Positions 43,501 through 55,082 of a stretch of DNA of 64,000 nt are shown in pieces; position 1 is the stretch's first letter, and each line of letters opens with the position of its first letter. The notes under the pieces were generated by a model that was not told the DNA's origin, made no database searches, and saw only the letters and a list, made by a program, of their open reading frames with translations. The stretch lies in NCBI GenBank assembly GCA_005765155.1, contig VCCP01000001.1, positions 3,720,001-3,784,000 of the forward strand. The letters are read 5' to 3'. Made by a program: the position numbers and the translations under genes. Source of the stretch: Zelopaecilomyces penicillatus (lineage: Eukaryota; Ascomycota; Sordariomycetes; Hypocreales; Pseudodiploosporaceae).

Positions 43501-45620
43501 TCTTCAAGATGCTTCTCTGTAATAGTCTCGATAATCCGCGAGAGGGAACGGAGATCCCAGGTGTTGGCAAGTAGAGCTTCCTGAAAGATTTCATGCAATA
43601 TTGTGCCGTAAACCAGTGGCGGCGACGCCTCACTGGTCGCCTTTACTCGGTCCTGAAGAACTGCTCGACGCATGCATCCAAAAGAATCAGCGACAACAGT
43701 AGCTGAAATCAGTTGGTCAGGGTGTAGAATTAGAAGATTCTGTGCATCATCAACTATACAGTGCCCCTTTGCTGAAAACTGTCCTATAACATGGACATAT
43801 GCCTTCGCGTGGGCTGGGGTATCAAACCACGCGCCTCTGAGCTGAACAGTCATTGTGGTTTTGGAGCCATCGGCTTGGATTATTAAGATCTACTCATGTC
43901 AGTCTGGGAAACGATATAGCGACGGGGGTTTGTTCTTTTTAAAGGTTTAGGCCCCTAAACACACCTTTTCGGGGCTTACGCGACCATACTGGTCGACGAA
44001 TTCACCTTCTAATACACTCATGATCAAGTATCGCTGAATTGTTTTGGACTTTTGATTTTTCTACCCTTCACTTAGTAAATGCTATCCAGGGGCATTCCGT
44101 CCACATACAGGCTGTGAGGCACCACCGTCATTATTGTGCTGCTGCTGCTGTACTGATTGAGTGGCAGCCAGTTCGACTGCTTCCAAATCGATGTCTTCAC
44201 CAAAATCATCACCGAATTCATCATCCAAATCGTCTGAAATCTCGATTGTTTCTTTTTTAACCAAATTTCGAGATTTCGACGGTGTAGCGGTTGTTGCAGG
44301 GGGTCCAGTCGAAACGCCAGGTTCCATCGTGGCCATAAGGTCCTCTGCGTCATCAAAAATATCGTCGTCAAGGTCGTCAAATCCATCATCTCGTATCATC
44401 CCACTGTCACTCTTTGTTGTTGTTTTTGTTGTTGTAATTTGAGGCTCGGGTTCTTCTCTAACTGGCAACAGGGGCTCTGCTGTCGACTGAAAGGGTTGCA
44501 TGGTAGCCTCAAGCTCGAGAAAGCTATCATCCAAATCATCATCACCGTAATCTGAGAGCGCTGGGCTTGGTTTCCTAGCAGTAGTTGTTTTAGCAGGTGA
44601 TGCTTTTGTTTCAGTCCAGCGTCTCTTGGTAGGCGACGGCGATTCCATCCCTCGATCCATTGTTTCAGTTTCGTCCGGGCTTTGTTCGGGTTGCTCGTGT
44701 TGTTCGTGTATACTGCTAGTTACGGTATCTAACAGAGCAGATACCAGTGAAGACTTGGAGGCAGCCTCAAGTTCCCTCTGTCCAGTGCTGCCCTGACTGC
44801 CCGGTTTTGTTCTTTCAATCCTCCTCTTCTTGGGCCAATTTAAACCACAGCTCATAGCCCGCCTCAAGCCCCCTCCACTAGTATGTTCCGAAGTGAATCT
44901 TTGTGGCCTTGGCGATGAAGACACCACCAGGTTGGCCAGAGCTGGGTTAATGAGGCCCAGTGGTGTAGTCGATGCTTCTGATCCTTTAAGAGAGTATCGG
45001 TCCCAGAGCTCGAGAGTGGGGTCCGCATGGGGCGACTTTAGGGCTTTGGCTAGCTTCTTCACGTTGACTGCGGGTGGATGAAATCTGTCGGCCGAGGGTG
45101 AAGAAATTGGCGACGAACTCCTCGCTCGTTTCCTGCTCCGGCGATGCATCATTGGCGATAGAGCAGACACATAAAGCGGATCCTCCTTGTTATTCCACAT
45201 AATCCTATCGTTGGGCGAGTCCTGCGGCTCCTCTTCCACTAAGCCGCTCGGCTCGGTAAGATCTCTCCAGCTTAGTCGAGTCACAGGCGTGACAGCAGAG
45301 TCCCCCTTCTTTGCCTCTGAGAGCGGCAAATCGGGGCCCTCGCCGTCCGCGGCTGAAGTCGGTTCATCTTCTCGCGACTGATATTGGAATTTGTTGAGTT
45401 TGTTCTTCGTTGTCTCGGATACAGGGGGTAAAGCTCTTGGCTTGGGCGGTGGAAGGTTGGCTGGATGACTATGAGATCGCTGCCATGAGCGGTTCTATAT
45501 AATGAGGTTAGCCGCTCAGCCTGTATAGTTGCGTACAACAGTTATTAGTAGTTCACTACGGGTGGGCAGGCCTACTTTTGAAAGTCCGATACGCTCAGAG
45601 TAGGATTTCTGAAGTGGCAT
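40534..45620 (-). CDS. dna2: DNA replication ATP-dependent helicase/nuclease DNA2
   Basis: Processes long Okazaki flaps and resects double-strand breaks. Five exons in reading order: 45620-45576, 45494-44109, 44060-43965, 43889-43395 and 43338-40534 (1608 aa). The 15-codon first exon starts MPLQKSYS. Residues 1-480 are disordered, with acidic patches. The RecB-like nuclease domain follows: the FGCMRR Cys begins the Fe-S set, which closes with MCGKCYAKTSC, and the nuclease signature D...E-x-K is NIDATVEV...PFEVKTGK (about D713, E734, K736). The superfamily I helicase part has Walker A GMPGTGKT, the VDEASQ box and the late motif GRDKEVIVLS. All catalytic residues seem present. Exon 3 begins after a 48-nt intron with a TTACTAAGTG branch. 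Two ACGCGT boxes lie upstream. Divergent from the gene at 46128. Confidence 0.95.
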
Positions 45621-46127
45621 GATTCGCAGCGGTCATATCCAAAGCATTGAAAGTCCGTAAAAGCCCTTTGAATCTCTCCCAAAAAAAGTCCAAAGATGGA
45701 GAAGCACAATCACAACGCAAGGGTTGGTGAGTGGAGCATCGAGTTTAGCATGTACGAACCACTAATTACTGTCCGACATCTTCGTTGCCACGGGCGCTTA
45801 AGACGCGTTGGGCCTCCCTCTCAACGCGTCGCGCCCCGCTATTTCCAATGGGAAACAAAGTGCTGGAACACCAGATGTCATCATAAACAGAGATCACGTG
45901 AGCGATGACATACGCTCCTCTTATCGATAAAGCTGTTGCATGTACGTAGCTTGACGAGTCCATTTATGTCTTGCGTCACTTCGATAACCCACTTCCACCA
46001 CCCACCTCCGACGACCCGGCTTCATCCTGCCCACTTCTCACCTTTTAACAGACTTAAATCTTGCCCAAACCTCAATTGCAGCCCCAATTGCAAGCCCGCA
46101 CACAATAAAACCGCCCTCTTTTCCACA
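45621..46127. promoter_or_regulatory. Divergent promoter of DNA2 and unknown membrane protein
   Basis: About 500 bp shared by two divergent genes, with two ACGCGT boxes (listed separately) and a pyrimidine-rich leader near 45990-46120. No coding sequence recognised. Confidence 0.65.
45803..45829. promoter_or_regulatory. Pair of MluI cell-cycle boxes (ACGCGT)
   Basis: Palindromic ACGCGT occurs at 45803-45808 and again at 45824-45829, followed by TCGCGCC. The pair lies 183-209 bp upstream of the DNA2 start. MBF (Mbp1/Swi6) is known to bind ACGCGT in promoters of replication genes in yeasts and filamentous fungi, so G1/S control of DNA2 is a reasonable inference. Confidence 0.65.
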
Positions 46128-47324
46128 ATGGATGGGCCGTCCAACAACAAAGACAATGACCTCAAAAACATGAGCCGAGTGGAATATGCCCGCAGCATTA
46201 GGAACGCCATTGAAGAGCGCCGGCAAAAGGCTCTCCAAAACCGACAGCGGTACGAGCCTCGGGTTCGCGAGCAAGTCGCCCGCCTCTTTCAGGAATACCA
46301 GGCTCCATTCTACGCGCGCGCCCGTGGCTTTGGCCGAAACCGGACTCTCGACTTAGCTCAGACCGCGGTGCTCTCACTAGCTGCGGTTCACGAACGAGAT
46401 TTTGCAGACTCGGAGACGCAAGCCCTGACAGAACATTTCCTCTCCAGCGTGCACAATCTTGTCCTCTGGCGATGGAGCATGACTGGCTTGGCGGCTTACA
46501 TGACGTACCGAGGCCGCGGGACGTTCCGGTTTCCGTTTTTTAAGCCGACTTTCAAGGCAACCAAGTTCAACCCAGTTGGAGGCAGGCCACCGATTCAGAT
46601 CATGTGGCATGGTGCTCGCTTCGTTGCGTATTATGTAGTTCTTTGGGTTATGGCTGAGCCGGTATTCCAGGCCTCAAATTTCTGGCGCCAGCGCTCGGCT
46701 ATGGAGCAGGACTCGAGATTAAGGTCATTACTATACGAAAAGCCTCAGATGGACGGCGAATTTGGAGGACAGAGAGACGGCAACGCTCAGTACGGCGAGG
46801 CATGGGATCCGGAGTCACAATCTGAGAGCTCAAGGCAACAAAGGGCAGAGCCCGAGCAGGCCAGCATACCTGCTCAGACACAATCGACCTGGGCTAGTTA
46901 TCGCCAACCAACCTCACCACCACAATCCACGCAACGATCCGATTCCTGGGACTCCAGCACAGACGGAATTGATGACGCTTCACCTATCGCATCATCAGCT
47001 AGAGACCAATCCTCCAGCACAGGCAACTCCAAGAGCGGCTCTGCCTGGGACCGCCTCCGACAACAATCTCAGTACCAGCCCAATAACGAGGGCCAGCAAC
47101 AGGATCAGAGGACATGGGAAAAGCCGCAATCTGGCGGCGGCTGGGGTAGCGATGTAGACGCAAACTCCCAGTCTACCCAAGGGGCGCGGGACAACTACAG
47201 CTATTCTGGCTCGGGTGAGGATAAGGCACAGAGCAAAGATCAGGCTCAGAGAGAGTTTGATCGCTTGTTAGAGCGGGAGCGACAGGGGTCAGACCAAGAC
47301 CGCGGTTCCTGGAGTAAGAGATAA
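46128..47324 (+). CDS. Conserved-looking fungal membrane protein of unknown function
   Basis: Single exon, 398 aa. I chose the ATG at 46128 (MDGPSNN); the frame is open upstream, but those residues are His/Pro-rich leader without domain character. Residues 20-60 form a charged helix with many Arg and Gln (RQKALQNRQRYEPRVREQV), possibly a coiled coil. Two hydrophobic stretches lie at about 109-125 and 158-180, separated by a short basic-aromatic loop (FRFPFFKPTF). The C-terminal half, from about residue 200, is Gln/Ser-rich and disordered, ending SWSKR. No enzyme motif is visible. It shares a promoter with DNA2. A mitochondrial or other organelle membrane location is possible but not shown. 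Function unknown. Confidence 0.75.
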   Translation: MDGPSNNKDNDLKNMSRVEYARSIRNAIEERRQKALQNRQRYEPRVREQVARLFQEYQAPFYARARGFGRNRTLDLAQTAVLSLAAVHERDFADSETQALTEHFLSSVHNLVLWRWSMTGLAAYMTYRGRGTFRFPFFKPTFKATKFNPVGGRPPIQIMWHGARFVAYYVVLWVMAEPVFQASNFWRQRSAMEQDSRLRSLLYEKPQMDGEFGGQRDGNAQYGEAWDPESQSESSRQQRAEPEQASIPAQTQSTWASYRQPTSPPQSTQRSDSWDSSTDGIDDASPIASSARDQSSSTGNSKSGSAWDRLRQQSQYQPNNEGQQQDQRTWEKPQSGGGWGSDVDANSQSTQGARDNYSYSGSGEDKAQSKDQAQREFDRLLERERQGSDQDRGSWSKR

Positions 47325-47721
47325 TTGTAGCTGGTCTACGCCTTCTGGGTTTCTATAAGATGTTTGCATATTGCTCCCTGAAAAAATAAGGCAGAGCATC
47401 TGTCTCTTCATGTATCTCTGTATCTCTCTCTGTATGTCTCTCCTGGCACATAACTATCTAGGATATACAATATATTACCTCTCCATCAAGTGTGGTTTAG
47501 ATATCTGTACTAAGAATGACATTATCAATTCAACAAGCTCAATAAGAAATTTTTACAATTTAAAACTCACAGCGGCTTTAGGAAGTTACTTATGTTCATG
47601 CTTCAATCATATCCAATTCATTGCACAATACCTAGACAAACCCATATCCCCATCTCATAAAAGCCCATAAACCTATTTCATAAATCCACATACATAAAAG
47701 TAATTTTTTTTAAAACAACAA
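47325..47721. other. Convergent intergenic region
   Basis: The AT-rich 3' flanks of the unknown membrane protein (+) and AIM21 (-). No coding sequence recognised. Confidence 0.55.
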
Positions 47722-50700
47722 TTAAGCCTTGACATCCTCCTTAACCTCGACAGGCTCTACTTCATTACCGCCATCTTTCTTTTCTACCACTGCCTCTAAG
47801 ATACTCTCCCCAGCTGTGTTTGTGGCTAGTGTTTCCACTTCCTTGACAGCTTCCACTGGAGGAGCAGACTCTGCGGGCTTATCTGGCTCCTCTAGCGTTT
47901 CAGATTCCTCGTGTTTCTGAGATTCTTCTGACTTCTGAGCCTCCACGAGTTTCTCGGACACCTCCGATGGCACGATGGTCTCTAGAGGCTCTTCAGGCTG
48001 TTCTATTTTGACAGGGGCTTCGACTTTCTCAGGCACTTCAGACTCCTGCGGCTCTTGTATAACCGGGATTCTTTCCGTCTCTGTTTGTTCTGACTCGGAC
48101 GGCTTCGGCGGTTCTGAGTTCGCTTCCTCGATGGGCTCTCTCTTCAAGACTTCCTCCTCTTCTAAACCAACAACACAGTCACCCGCCTCGGGATCAATGC
48201 TCCACAAAGTTTGAGGAAGAGAGAAAGAGAGTGTGAGTGCAGGAGCCTTGGAAGCTTCTGCGCTTGCGGTTGCAGCAGCCGCTGGAACAGGACTCTTAGC
48301 AGGAGCCCTACGTTGAGGACCTCGCGCACGACCCTTCCTAGCATCAGTAAGTGGAACCTTTTCCTTTTCTTCCATAACTTCCTGCTGCTCTTCCTCCTTC
48401 TTTGGTGCCTGGGGGCCCAACTGAAGACGTTTGTTCAGATCGCTCATAAACCCGGCCTGCAGCGCGGCAATCTTACTCCCGGCAGGCCGACTCGGCACTG
48501 GAGGTTTTGGCTTGGAGAATTCGCCATCCCCAGAGTCACCAGACAGCTTCTTAACTGGTCTGGCGGGGACCTGCGGCTTTGGCTTATCTAATACGGGAGG
48601 TCGCGATTTTGATGCATCATCACCACTGTTCTGCCTCGACTTGGGACGGTCAGGAACCGCGGGCCGTGGTGGTATTTCTGGCTTCTTTGCGGGTCGAGCA
48701 GGAATTGAAGGCTGGGTGTCTCCTCTTGTGTCTTCTCTAACGTCTTCTTTTACGCCCTCGTCAACAATTTCCTTCACATCTTCCTTGACATTCTCCACCA
48801 CATCTTCTTTCGCAACTTCCGGAATGTCTTCTTTAACCTCCTCATTTGGAGATTCCGAGAGCTCAGTCTCATGCATCAAACTTTCGGGGGACTCCTCCCA
48901 CACATCGCGACTTGGGAAACGATGTACGCCAGGTCTTCCGCTCTTCAGGTGCGGTTGATGGTCAACCCAGGTAGGCTTCTTCTCTTCAGAAAGAGGCAAG
49001 AAGTTATTCTTTCGTCCGTTAGCCTCCTTCTCGGCGAGCTCCTCTTGATAGAGAGCAAACGCATGCGCCGGGGTGATGGGGCGCGTATCATGGTGTGTGG
49101 ATGATTTTCTTCGGTGATCTTCTGTTGTGTCAGGGGTCGAGACCTCGGCTGTCTCGTGAACACTGTTGGGCGCATCCTCCCAAATGTCCTTGCTGGGGAA
49201 ATGATGGCGAGCCTTGGCTTCTTGCGCTGCTCGCTTTTCCTGCTCTTTTCTGGCGGCTTCCTCAGGGAACAAGGGCTCATATTCCCTGACGTCCTCCAAT
49301 GGCGTGTGTCCGAATTCAGACTGGGACAAAGAGTTGTAGATGCTAGTAGGGCGACTGGCGGGGCGGCTGACCGGACGGCTTGTTGAGTCCTCGCCGTAAG
49401 AACTGCCGTGGCGCTCGAGGTGAGGACGAATAGCGGGTTGTTTCAAGTGTCGACCATCGTCTTTCTTCACCTCATCAGATGCAAGAATAGGAGCAGTATA
49501 CTCGGCCCCGTCATCGCCAGCATGGCTTTCATCACCATGGTTATAATGCTCAGGGTGTCTAGAATCATCTACATGGATTGGCATGTCATCATCAGCGGTA
49601 GAAGCTTCTTTGGTCGGTGATGATGCCCCCGCCTTGGAGGCCGATGAAGCCGGACGAGGCGACATGATACGAGTAGCATACTCCTCGCTCGCTTGAAAGG
49701 CGACCTCATCATTCGGGGTGCTACGATGCTCAGTAATACCTAGAGTATGTGTCAGTTTTGACATCTGTCAGGCTCATATCATTACATACCAATTGCAGCA
49801 CCACGACTGGCTGTATCCCTCACAAGCTTGTTAAGATCGCTGCTACTCATCGCATAATCATTCTGACGGTCGTGTAGCGGGGTGTGTTGCTGTTCCCTCT
49901 CAAGGACGCTCGGGTTCTTTTGGTAGTAGACCTTGTCCAGTTTGTCCTGAGGGCCAACACCATGTCCATGCAAACCGTAGCTTCCAGGAGGAAGACTGCG
50001 AGCGCTCAGCTTGCGGGTGTGGTGCCTTTTCCCTTCCTCGGCATTGGGACCGGGCGAGGGAGCTTGCACGTCTCCAAGGTATGGGTTCATCGGAACACGG
50101 CGGCCAATCTCAGGGATTCCATGCTCATCGTCGGTGTGGTTGCCGATATCGCTTGCTGTAGAAAAGGTAGTGCTCGGTTTCTTCTTCAAGCCTTCTCGAG
50201 AGGGAGCCTGGTCGTCTGAGTTTCCAGGCTTGCCGATGCCAAAAGAAGCGGCCTTGTTGGAGTCGGTGCGAGTGACAGTCATTACGCGCTGCTTGGCGCT
50301 CTGTGCCGGGAGGGATGGCTTGGGAGCATGGAGCTTGAGATCTTCGGCGACTGTTCGAGTTTGCTCCGGAGAAACTGGTCTTGAGGAAGACTTCTTGTCG
50401 TGCTGGAGCTCTTGCGCAATTGCACCGTACTCCATACCCTCTTCACCGAGTGAGGGCATGCCAACACTGCCTGACCTGTCGACGGGGTCGTCGTACTGCT
50501 CTCCATGAGCACCGCCTGGGCTAAGCCGAGCGCCACCAGAGCTCTTGACGCCAATGCCTCCATTCAGAGGAGACTGCGCAAATCGATCTGCGTTGGGGGA
50601 CTTGGAGCGTTCAATGCGCCTGTTGCTGGGGCGCGGCGGGATAACGGGAGGCGATTGATTCGAGGGCTCTTTGTCAGAGCTTCTGGACGGACGGGGAGGC

Positions 50701-50735
50701 ACCACATGTGCTGCTTCAACAGCCGGAGTCGCCAT
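47722..50735 (-). CDS. aim21: AIM21-like actin-patch protein
   Basis: Yeast Aim21 sits at cortical actin patches and, with Tda2, regulates capping protein and barbed-end assembly. Exons in reading order are 50735-49790 and 49739-47722 (987 aa), with a 50-nt GTATGT..TAG intron that splits a Gly codon. I start at MATPAVEAAHVV because proline-rich repeats begin there (VVPPRPSR, VIPPRPSNR); the open frame further upstream looks like leader. The protein is mostly disordered, with PxxP motifs for SH3 partners, repeated blocks of type HFPSKDIWEDAP (also HRFPSRDVWEESP), and a central PVPSRPAGSKIAALQAGFM segment matching the conserved AIM21 core. The C-terminal third is Glu-rich with VKEDV-type repeats in the middle. 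Domain assignment rests on these short motifs. Confidence 0.83.
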
Positions 50736-53700
50736 CTCACTTTCTCGGTGGTTCAGAACAAACGCTGGCGTGCAAGTGTCCCGCAGGAAGAGCTGAAGTG
50801 CTACAGAAGCTGAAAAGATGCAAAACCTAGATGAACTAACTGGACAAGAAAAAAGGACGAGAGAAAATGGGTCAGTTCTGAGCATAAGCTATTGCGGTGA
50901 GGCCGATGCGCCGTTGGGGTAAAAAGGATCAGATCAGCTGCCCACACACTGGACGGCGGGTACATGAACAGATGGATGGACCAGAAGCTGGCGGGGGCAG
51001 GGGCCAGACGTACTCTCAGTATTGTAGACACTAGCTAATGATACTGCGAGAATCTTGCTAGGCCCTGAATCGCATTCTTCAGGAGATTCCCGACGGGCAA
51101 TGGTGGACAAACGGCAGGGCAACTTGATGGCTTTTGGTGGTGTAGGCCCATTCTGCCGATGAGAGCCGTATTTGGGGGGGAGCAGTGGTGGTGGTGGTTT
51201 TCGAGGGGCATGACGACGGGTGCAAGAGACCTTTCAAGGGCGACGACTGTAGAGACAACCACTTACTTGTTCGAATTGAAACTGCTGTTCGAGTTGCTTT
51301 TACTTTGAAACTGGATGCCCGGTTGGCTGTCTGCCGTTGATTATCACAGCATGTATGTATCCAAAAAGTGAAGCAAAGGTTGCGATGGCTGCTCGATATA
51401 ATGATGAGGCTATGCTCTCAACAAAGAATACAACACACTCCAGACTTCGAAAAGACAAGGCCCTTTAGGTTCCGACAAGGCAGCTTATCATTACGGCGAC
51501 GGCGATTGGGAGATTGGGAGATTGGGGGGACGCTCGTCATCATGGACTGGACTGGCGGGCTGCTGGAACCTGACTTGTGGCGCACTAAATCTGGCAACGT
51601 GGGCGTGGCTACGCGATGTGGTTCCAGGTATGGGCATGCAGCAAGTACATACAGTAACTTCCACTGATAGTGGCTGCAGGTGGTTTGCTGGGGGAGAGAT
51701 GCACAGGGCGGCTTACAGTGGCCCATTGCCCGTATCCGTACAGTGCAGATGATGCGTTATTTGCACCGTGATCGGGTGACCACGCCGCCATACGCTAATA
51801 GAGGGCCACGGCCGCTGTCATGCTGTCCGTGTTCTGTGAATGGGCTCTCAAGCCCTCGCAAACGCTAGACAGTTTCAGATCATCACCATTACAGACCTCA
51901 AGTGTCTTGACAATTCGCTCAAACGAAGCATCCAAACATTCATTGTCTGAAAGCAACATGATTGCGGCGGCATTGTTTACTTTGTCTGAAGCTGGCTGCA
52001 TGGGCGGCTATCACATTACAGTACAGTACCTAGGCAGCTGTGGGGGGTGGTGGCTGCTGGGCACTCGGAATAGACCACACAGTGCGCCGTCTCTATGGAC
52101 CACAATCCACCCCGCCAACACGAACCGGGAAGATATCCTGACAACACCGGGGATACTGGGCATTCGATTTGACCCTTTGCAGCTTAGAGACAACGTGCGC
52201 CATGGTCGCTAAAGATTTGTGCCGATGTTTTTTTTTTCTCTCTCTATCTTTTTGAGTCGGATGACCAGCTCTCGGCCTCTAGGTGTCATTGCTAGCTAGC
52301 AGGGGAAGGGAAGAAGAGTTTTCCGTCACTGTTCACCGCCAGAATGGGATGGAAACTTGCTGGTTTGCTCATAGCGAGCTCCGTATCTCTAACCTTGCTC
52401 TTTATACTGTGAATATGTTTGACCTTACACTAACGTAGTACACCCCCCCCCCTGTGGTTCAACCCTCAATTGCTGTGCCAGGAACACATGTCAAAGGGAA
52501 AAAGGTACCAACGGGATGGCGTGCTGTACCTTTTGGCGCAAACTCTGTCTCCTGGCCGAGTTGGGCTCTCTATCCCCCTCTTGTCTCTTAGAGTCACTCT
52601 CCCTTATCTTGGACGTGACCTTGATACTCCTTGTTTTAACACTCGTGGTTAGACAGCCTTGACAGACTGAGCTGCCCCCTGGCTTTGACTTTGCTTGGTA
52701 CCTTGGGTATTACCTGCTATCCTCATAATTTCCCCGTGTTGGGCCAAGTTCCCGTCATCACGCCAGCTTTCGATACGGCACTCAAGTGGAGAAGAATTCC
52801 TGTACAGCACATACACAGCACACACAGTACGTGCAGTCCCTACACAAGGCTGCAGGTTACAGGTCAGCCACAGAAGGGGAGAAAAAATGATGCCAGTTTC
52901 CTTGGAAAACGATCGCTTACACAGTGATGGATGATGTGTGGCACAGCCCTGTGCAAGTGCATCATGGCTGAAGATCGGCTCCATATGCCCTGTACTTTTT
53001 CTCTTGGTAGGGCATTAATGTTCCGTCAGATAACCCCACGTTTGTGTCAATCGCCGATTGCGGCTTGACACCATACCATCTCGACGTATGTGTGACGACT
53101 TTCGAGGCATCTTATTACTACATCCTTCAACGCAAAAACCTGCATTGCCCAAATAATAACGGACTCAAGGCTGGAGCTCTCATGTAGGGCTCAATATGGC
53201 ACTGGCTTGGCCAACGAGAGTGGCTACCAATATTGTCATCCCCTCAATCCAGATGCATGCCACACAAAGCCTTTTCATACCCAAACAGTAGTAATATCAT
53301 CGGCTCAACGAGCCTCAACCAGTTCTATTCCATCCATCCTCCCCGTGCCTTTGGACCGACTTGAGTTTCGCCATACGGCTACGTCACCCTTCAAAATGCG
53401 CACTATTACCAACACACGGCCTTGATGTTTTGCCGGATCAAATTCTCCACATAAGTCTTTATTCAAGTAGGACTGGCCAAACTTTGGCGCAGCCCTGCCC
53501 TCTATGTATTGTTGTAAGTATCCCTTCATGCCCTAATAGTTTGCTTGCGCTGGTCTTGGTGGTTATGGTTGGTGAAGTAGTTTTATAGTTTGATTAAGCC
53601 GAGGACGTTCTTGTCATAGGAGCTTAGAGCCCCTGGTCCTGTTCTGGTGAGACGTGGGCTCGTATAAGCTACCTCGCATGGTGATCTGGATGCGAATATT

Positions 53701-54335
53701 TGGCATCCCAGGCCAGAAAGGTGACATGTTTCGTAATCCCATCAAAGAGGAAATAAACGTCCTAACCTTATAGGATAATATCATCGATTCCAATTCGTCT
53801 GATTGAGTTCATCCGTTTAACAAAGCCAACCCGCATTTTATAATCCCAGTAACGTGCGTTCAAAACGTGGGAAAACAGCATCCTAACCACTCTATCCCCT
53901 TGAATCACTGATTGAACATCCACAGGTTATACATAACCTGGCGCCATATGCTGTAGTAGGATTGAATAGTCGAACTTGAAGCTATTATTTCGTCCTAAAC
54001 TAATGCTGCACATCAAAGTCATCACCATTCTATACTTCCAAAACAGGCCGAACAACGAGAATAGTACCAAAGCAGCACTGAAAGCCAAACCATAAGCCGT
54101 GACTCATTCCTGACGCCAAAATCCTATCCGGATGTAGACAGAGGCTCATCAATAGTTCCAGGCATGAGCCAGAAAATCATACACACAATGCGACTGCTCC
54201 TTTCATTTGCGCCATTGTCCAATTTTTCCCCGTCATCTCACTTCTCCCTGGGGCTTCAACCAGTCGTGTTCCATGTTGTTCGTGAGACATCAACCTCTCC
54301 GCGGCATCTCAATAAATGTCATATCGATTGAGATA
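50736..54335. other. Large gene-poor region
   Basis: About 3.6 kb between AIM21 and TVP18 (both minus strand). Many short open frames exist on both strands, but none has recognisable motifs, plausible introns or good codon character. The left end is the AIM21 promoter. Simple sequence includes a C run near 52443 and a CT-rich run near 52230. I cannot exclude a lineage-specific small gene or a non-coding RNA. Confidence 0.5.
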
Positions 54336-55082
54336 TTAGACAATCATCTGCGCAACGCCATGGCCACCAAGAGTCTTGCTACCAACGAAAGCTTGGCCCC
54401 TAATAGCTGCAAGGAGATAGCAGATTGCCGTAATCAGGAGAAAGACTCCCGCAGCAATCAAGCTAGTGGCGTTGCGAATGGAGCTGAGAAGTTGGAGGAG
54501 TGCCATGACACCGTACGCAGCGGCGCGAAGGTAGTTGGTGGAGACGCGGCGAATAGCATCATCAAACTTGGACGAGGTTGGGCAGATTCGGAGCAACAGG
54601 GGGACCTCGAGGAAGAGAATGACAAACGAAGATGCACTGGAACTGTGTCAGCGGGAAAGGCTCGCGCCAATGAGTTTGGCGAGAGAGCCCAGATTACGTA
54701 CATGGAAAGAGCGCAGAACACGATAATGATGGGATCGAAGCTGAAGATGTTGGCAATTCCCACCGCCAGACAGATGATCATGGACAAAATGCCGAACCTG
54801 TGATAAAACACGTATTAGATTGGACCATGACGATGATGATTATGGCATGATTTCGCTACATCTTCGATCGAGCAGATTCAAGTTTTGCCATTGTGCGTCT
54901 GTTTCGATTTTTCATCTCCAAAGGGGCTAGGTTGCTTGTTTGACAGGGTGGCTATGAGCTTACCATTGTCCGTAGATACCTATCGAGAAGGGAAAGGTCA
55001 GCAATTGCGCTACACCAGATAAGTATAGAGTTTCAAGCCACGTACTGAAGTTTCTGGTCTGGAACTCCTCCATGAGTGTCAT
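54336..55082 (-). CDS. tvp18: Golgi membrane protein TVP18
   Basis: A small four-helix membrane protein of Tlg2-containing Golgi vesicles. Four exons in reading order: 55082-55046, 54979-54964, 54797-54702 and 54636-54336 (149 aa), matching the usual family length. The second exon is only 16 nt and encodes the middle of SIYGQW. Intron phases close exactly: NFS-IYGQW-FGILSMI. Hydrophobic helices include LSMIICLAVGIANIF, IIIVFCAL, FVILFLEVPLLL and a last pair around YGVMALLQLL and SLIAAGVFLLITAICYLL. The family signatures RICPTSSKFD and SKTLGGHGVAQMIV are both present, the latter at the C terminus. The third intron was placed so that the ALSIASSFVILF run stays open. Assignment is confident. Confidence 0.93.

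Noticed and set aside
43945..43960. Inverted repeat GTTTAGG-CC-CCTAAAC next to the 5' splice site of DNA2 intron 3
   Set aside because: Only seven base pairs per arm; a chance palindrome is likely and there is no evidence it affects splicing.
44082..44108. Read-through end of DNA2 exon 2
   Set aside because: A GTATGT donor at 44108 and a TAG acceptor at 44061 give the in-frame continuation to the conserved QRYLIMSVLEGEF block; reading through hits a stop.
50736..50885. Upstream extension of AIM21 starting at 50885
   Set aside because: The extra residues are hydrophobic and Cys/Phe-rich without similarity to AIM21; the proline-rich N terminus begins at 50735.
54207..54803. 198-codon plus-strand open frame overlapping TVP18
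   Set aside because: It is the antisense of TVP18 exons, whose family match on the minus strand is clear.
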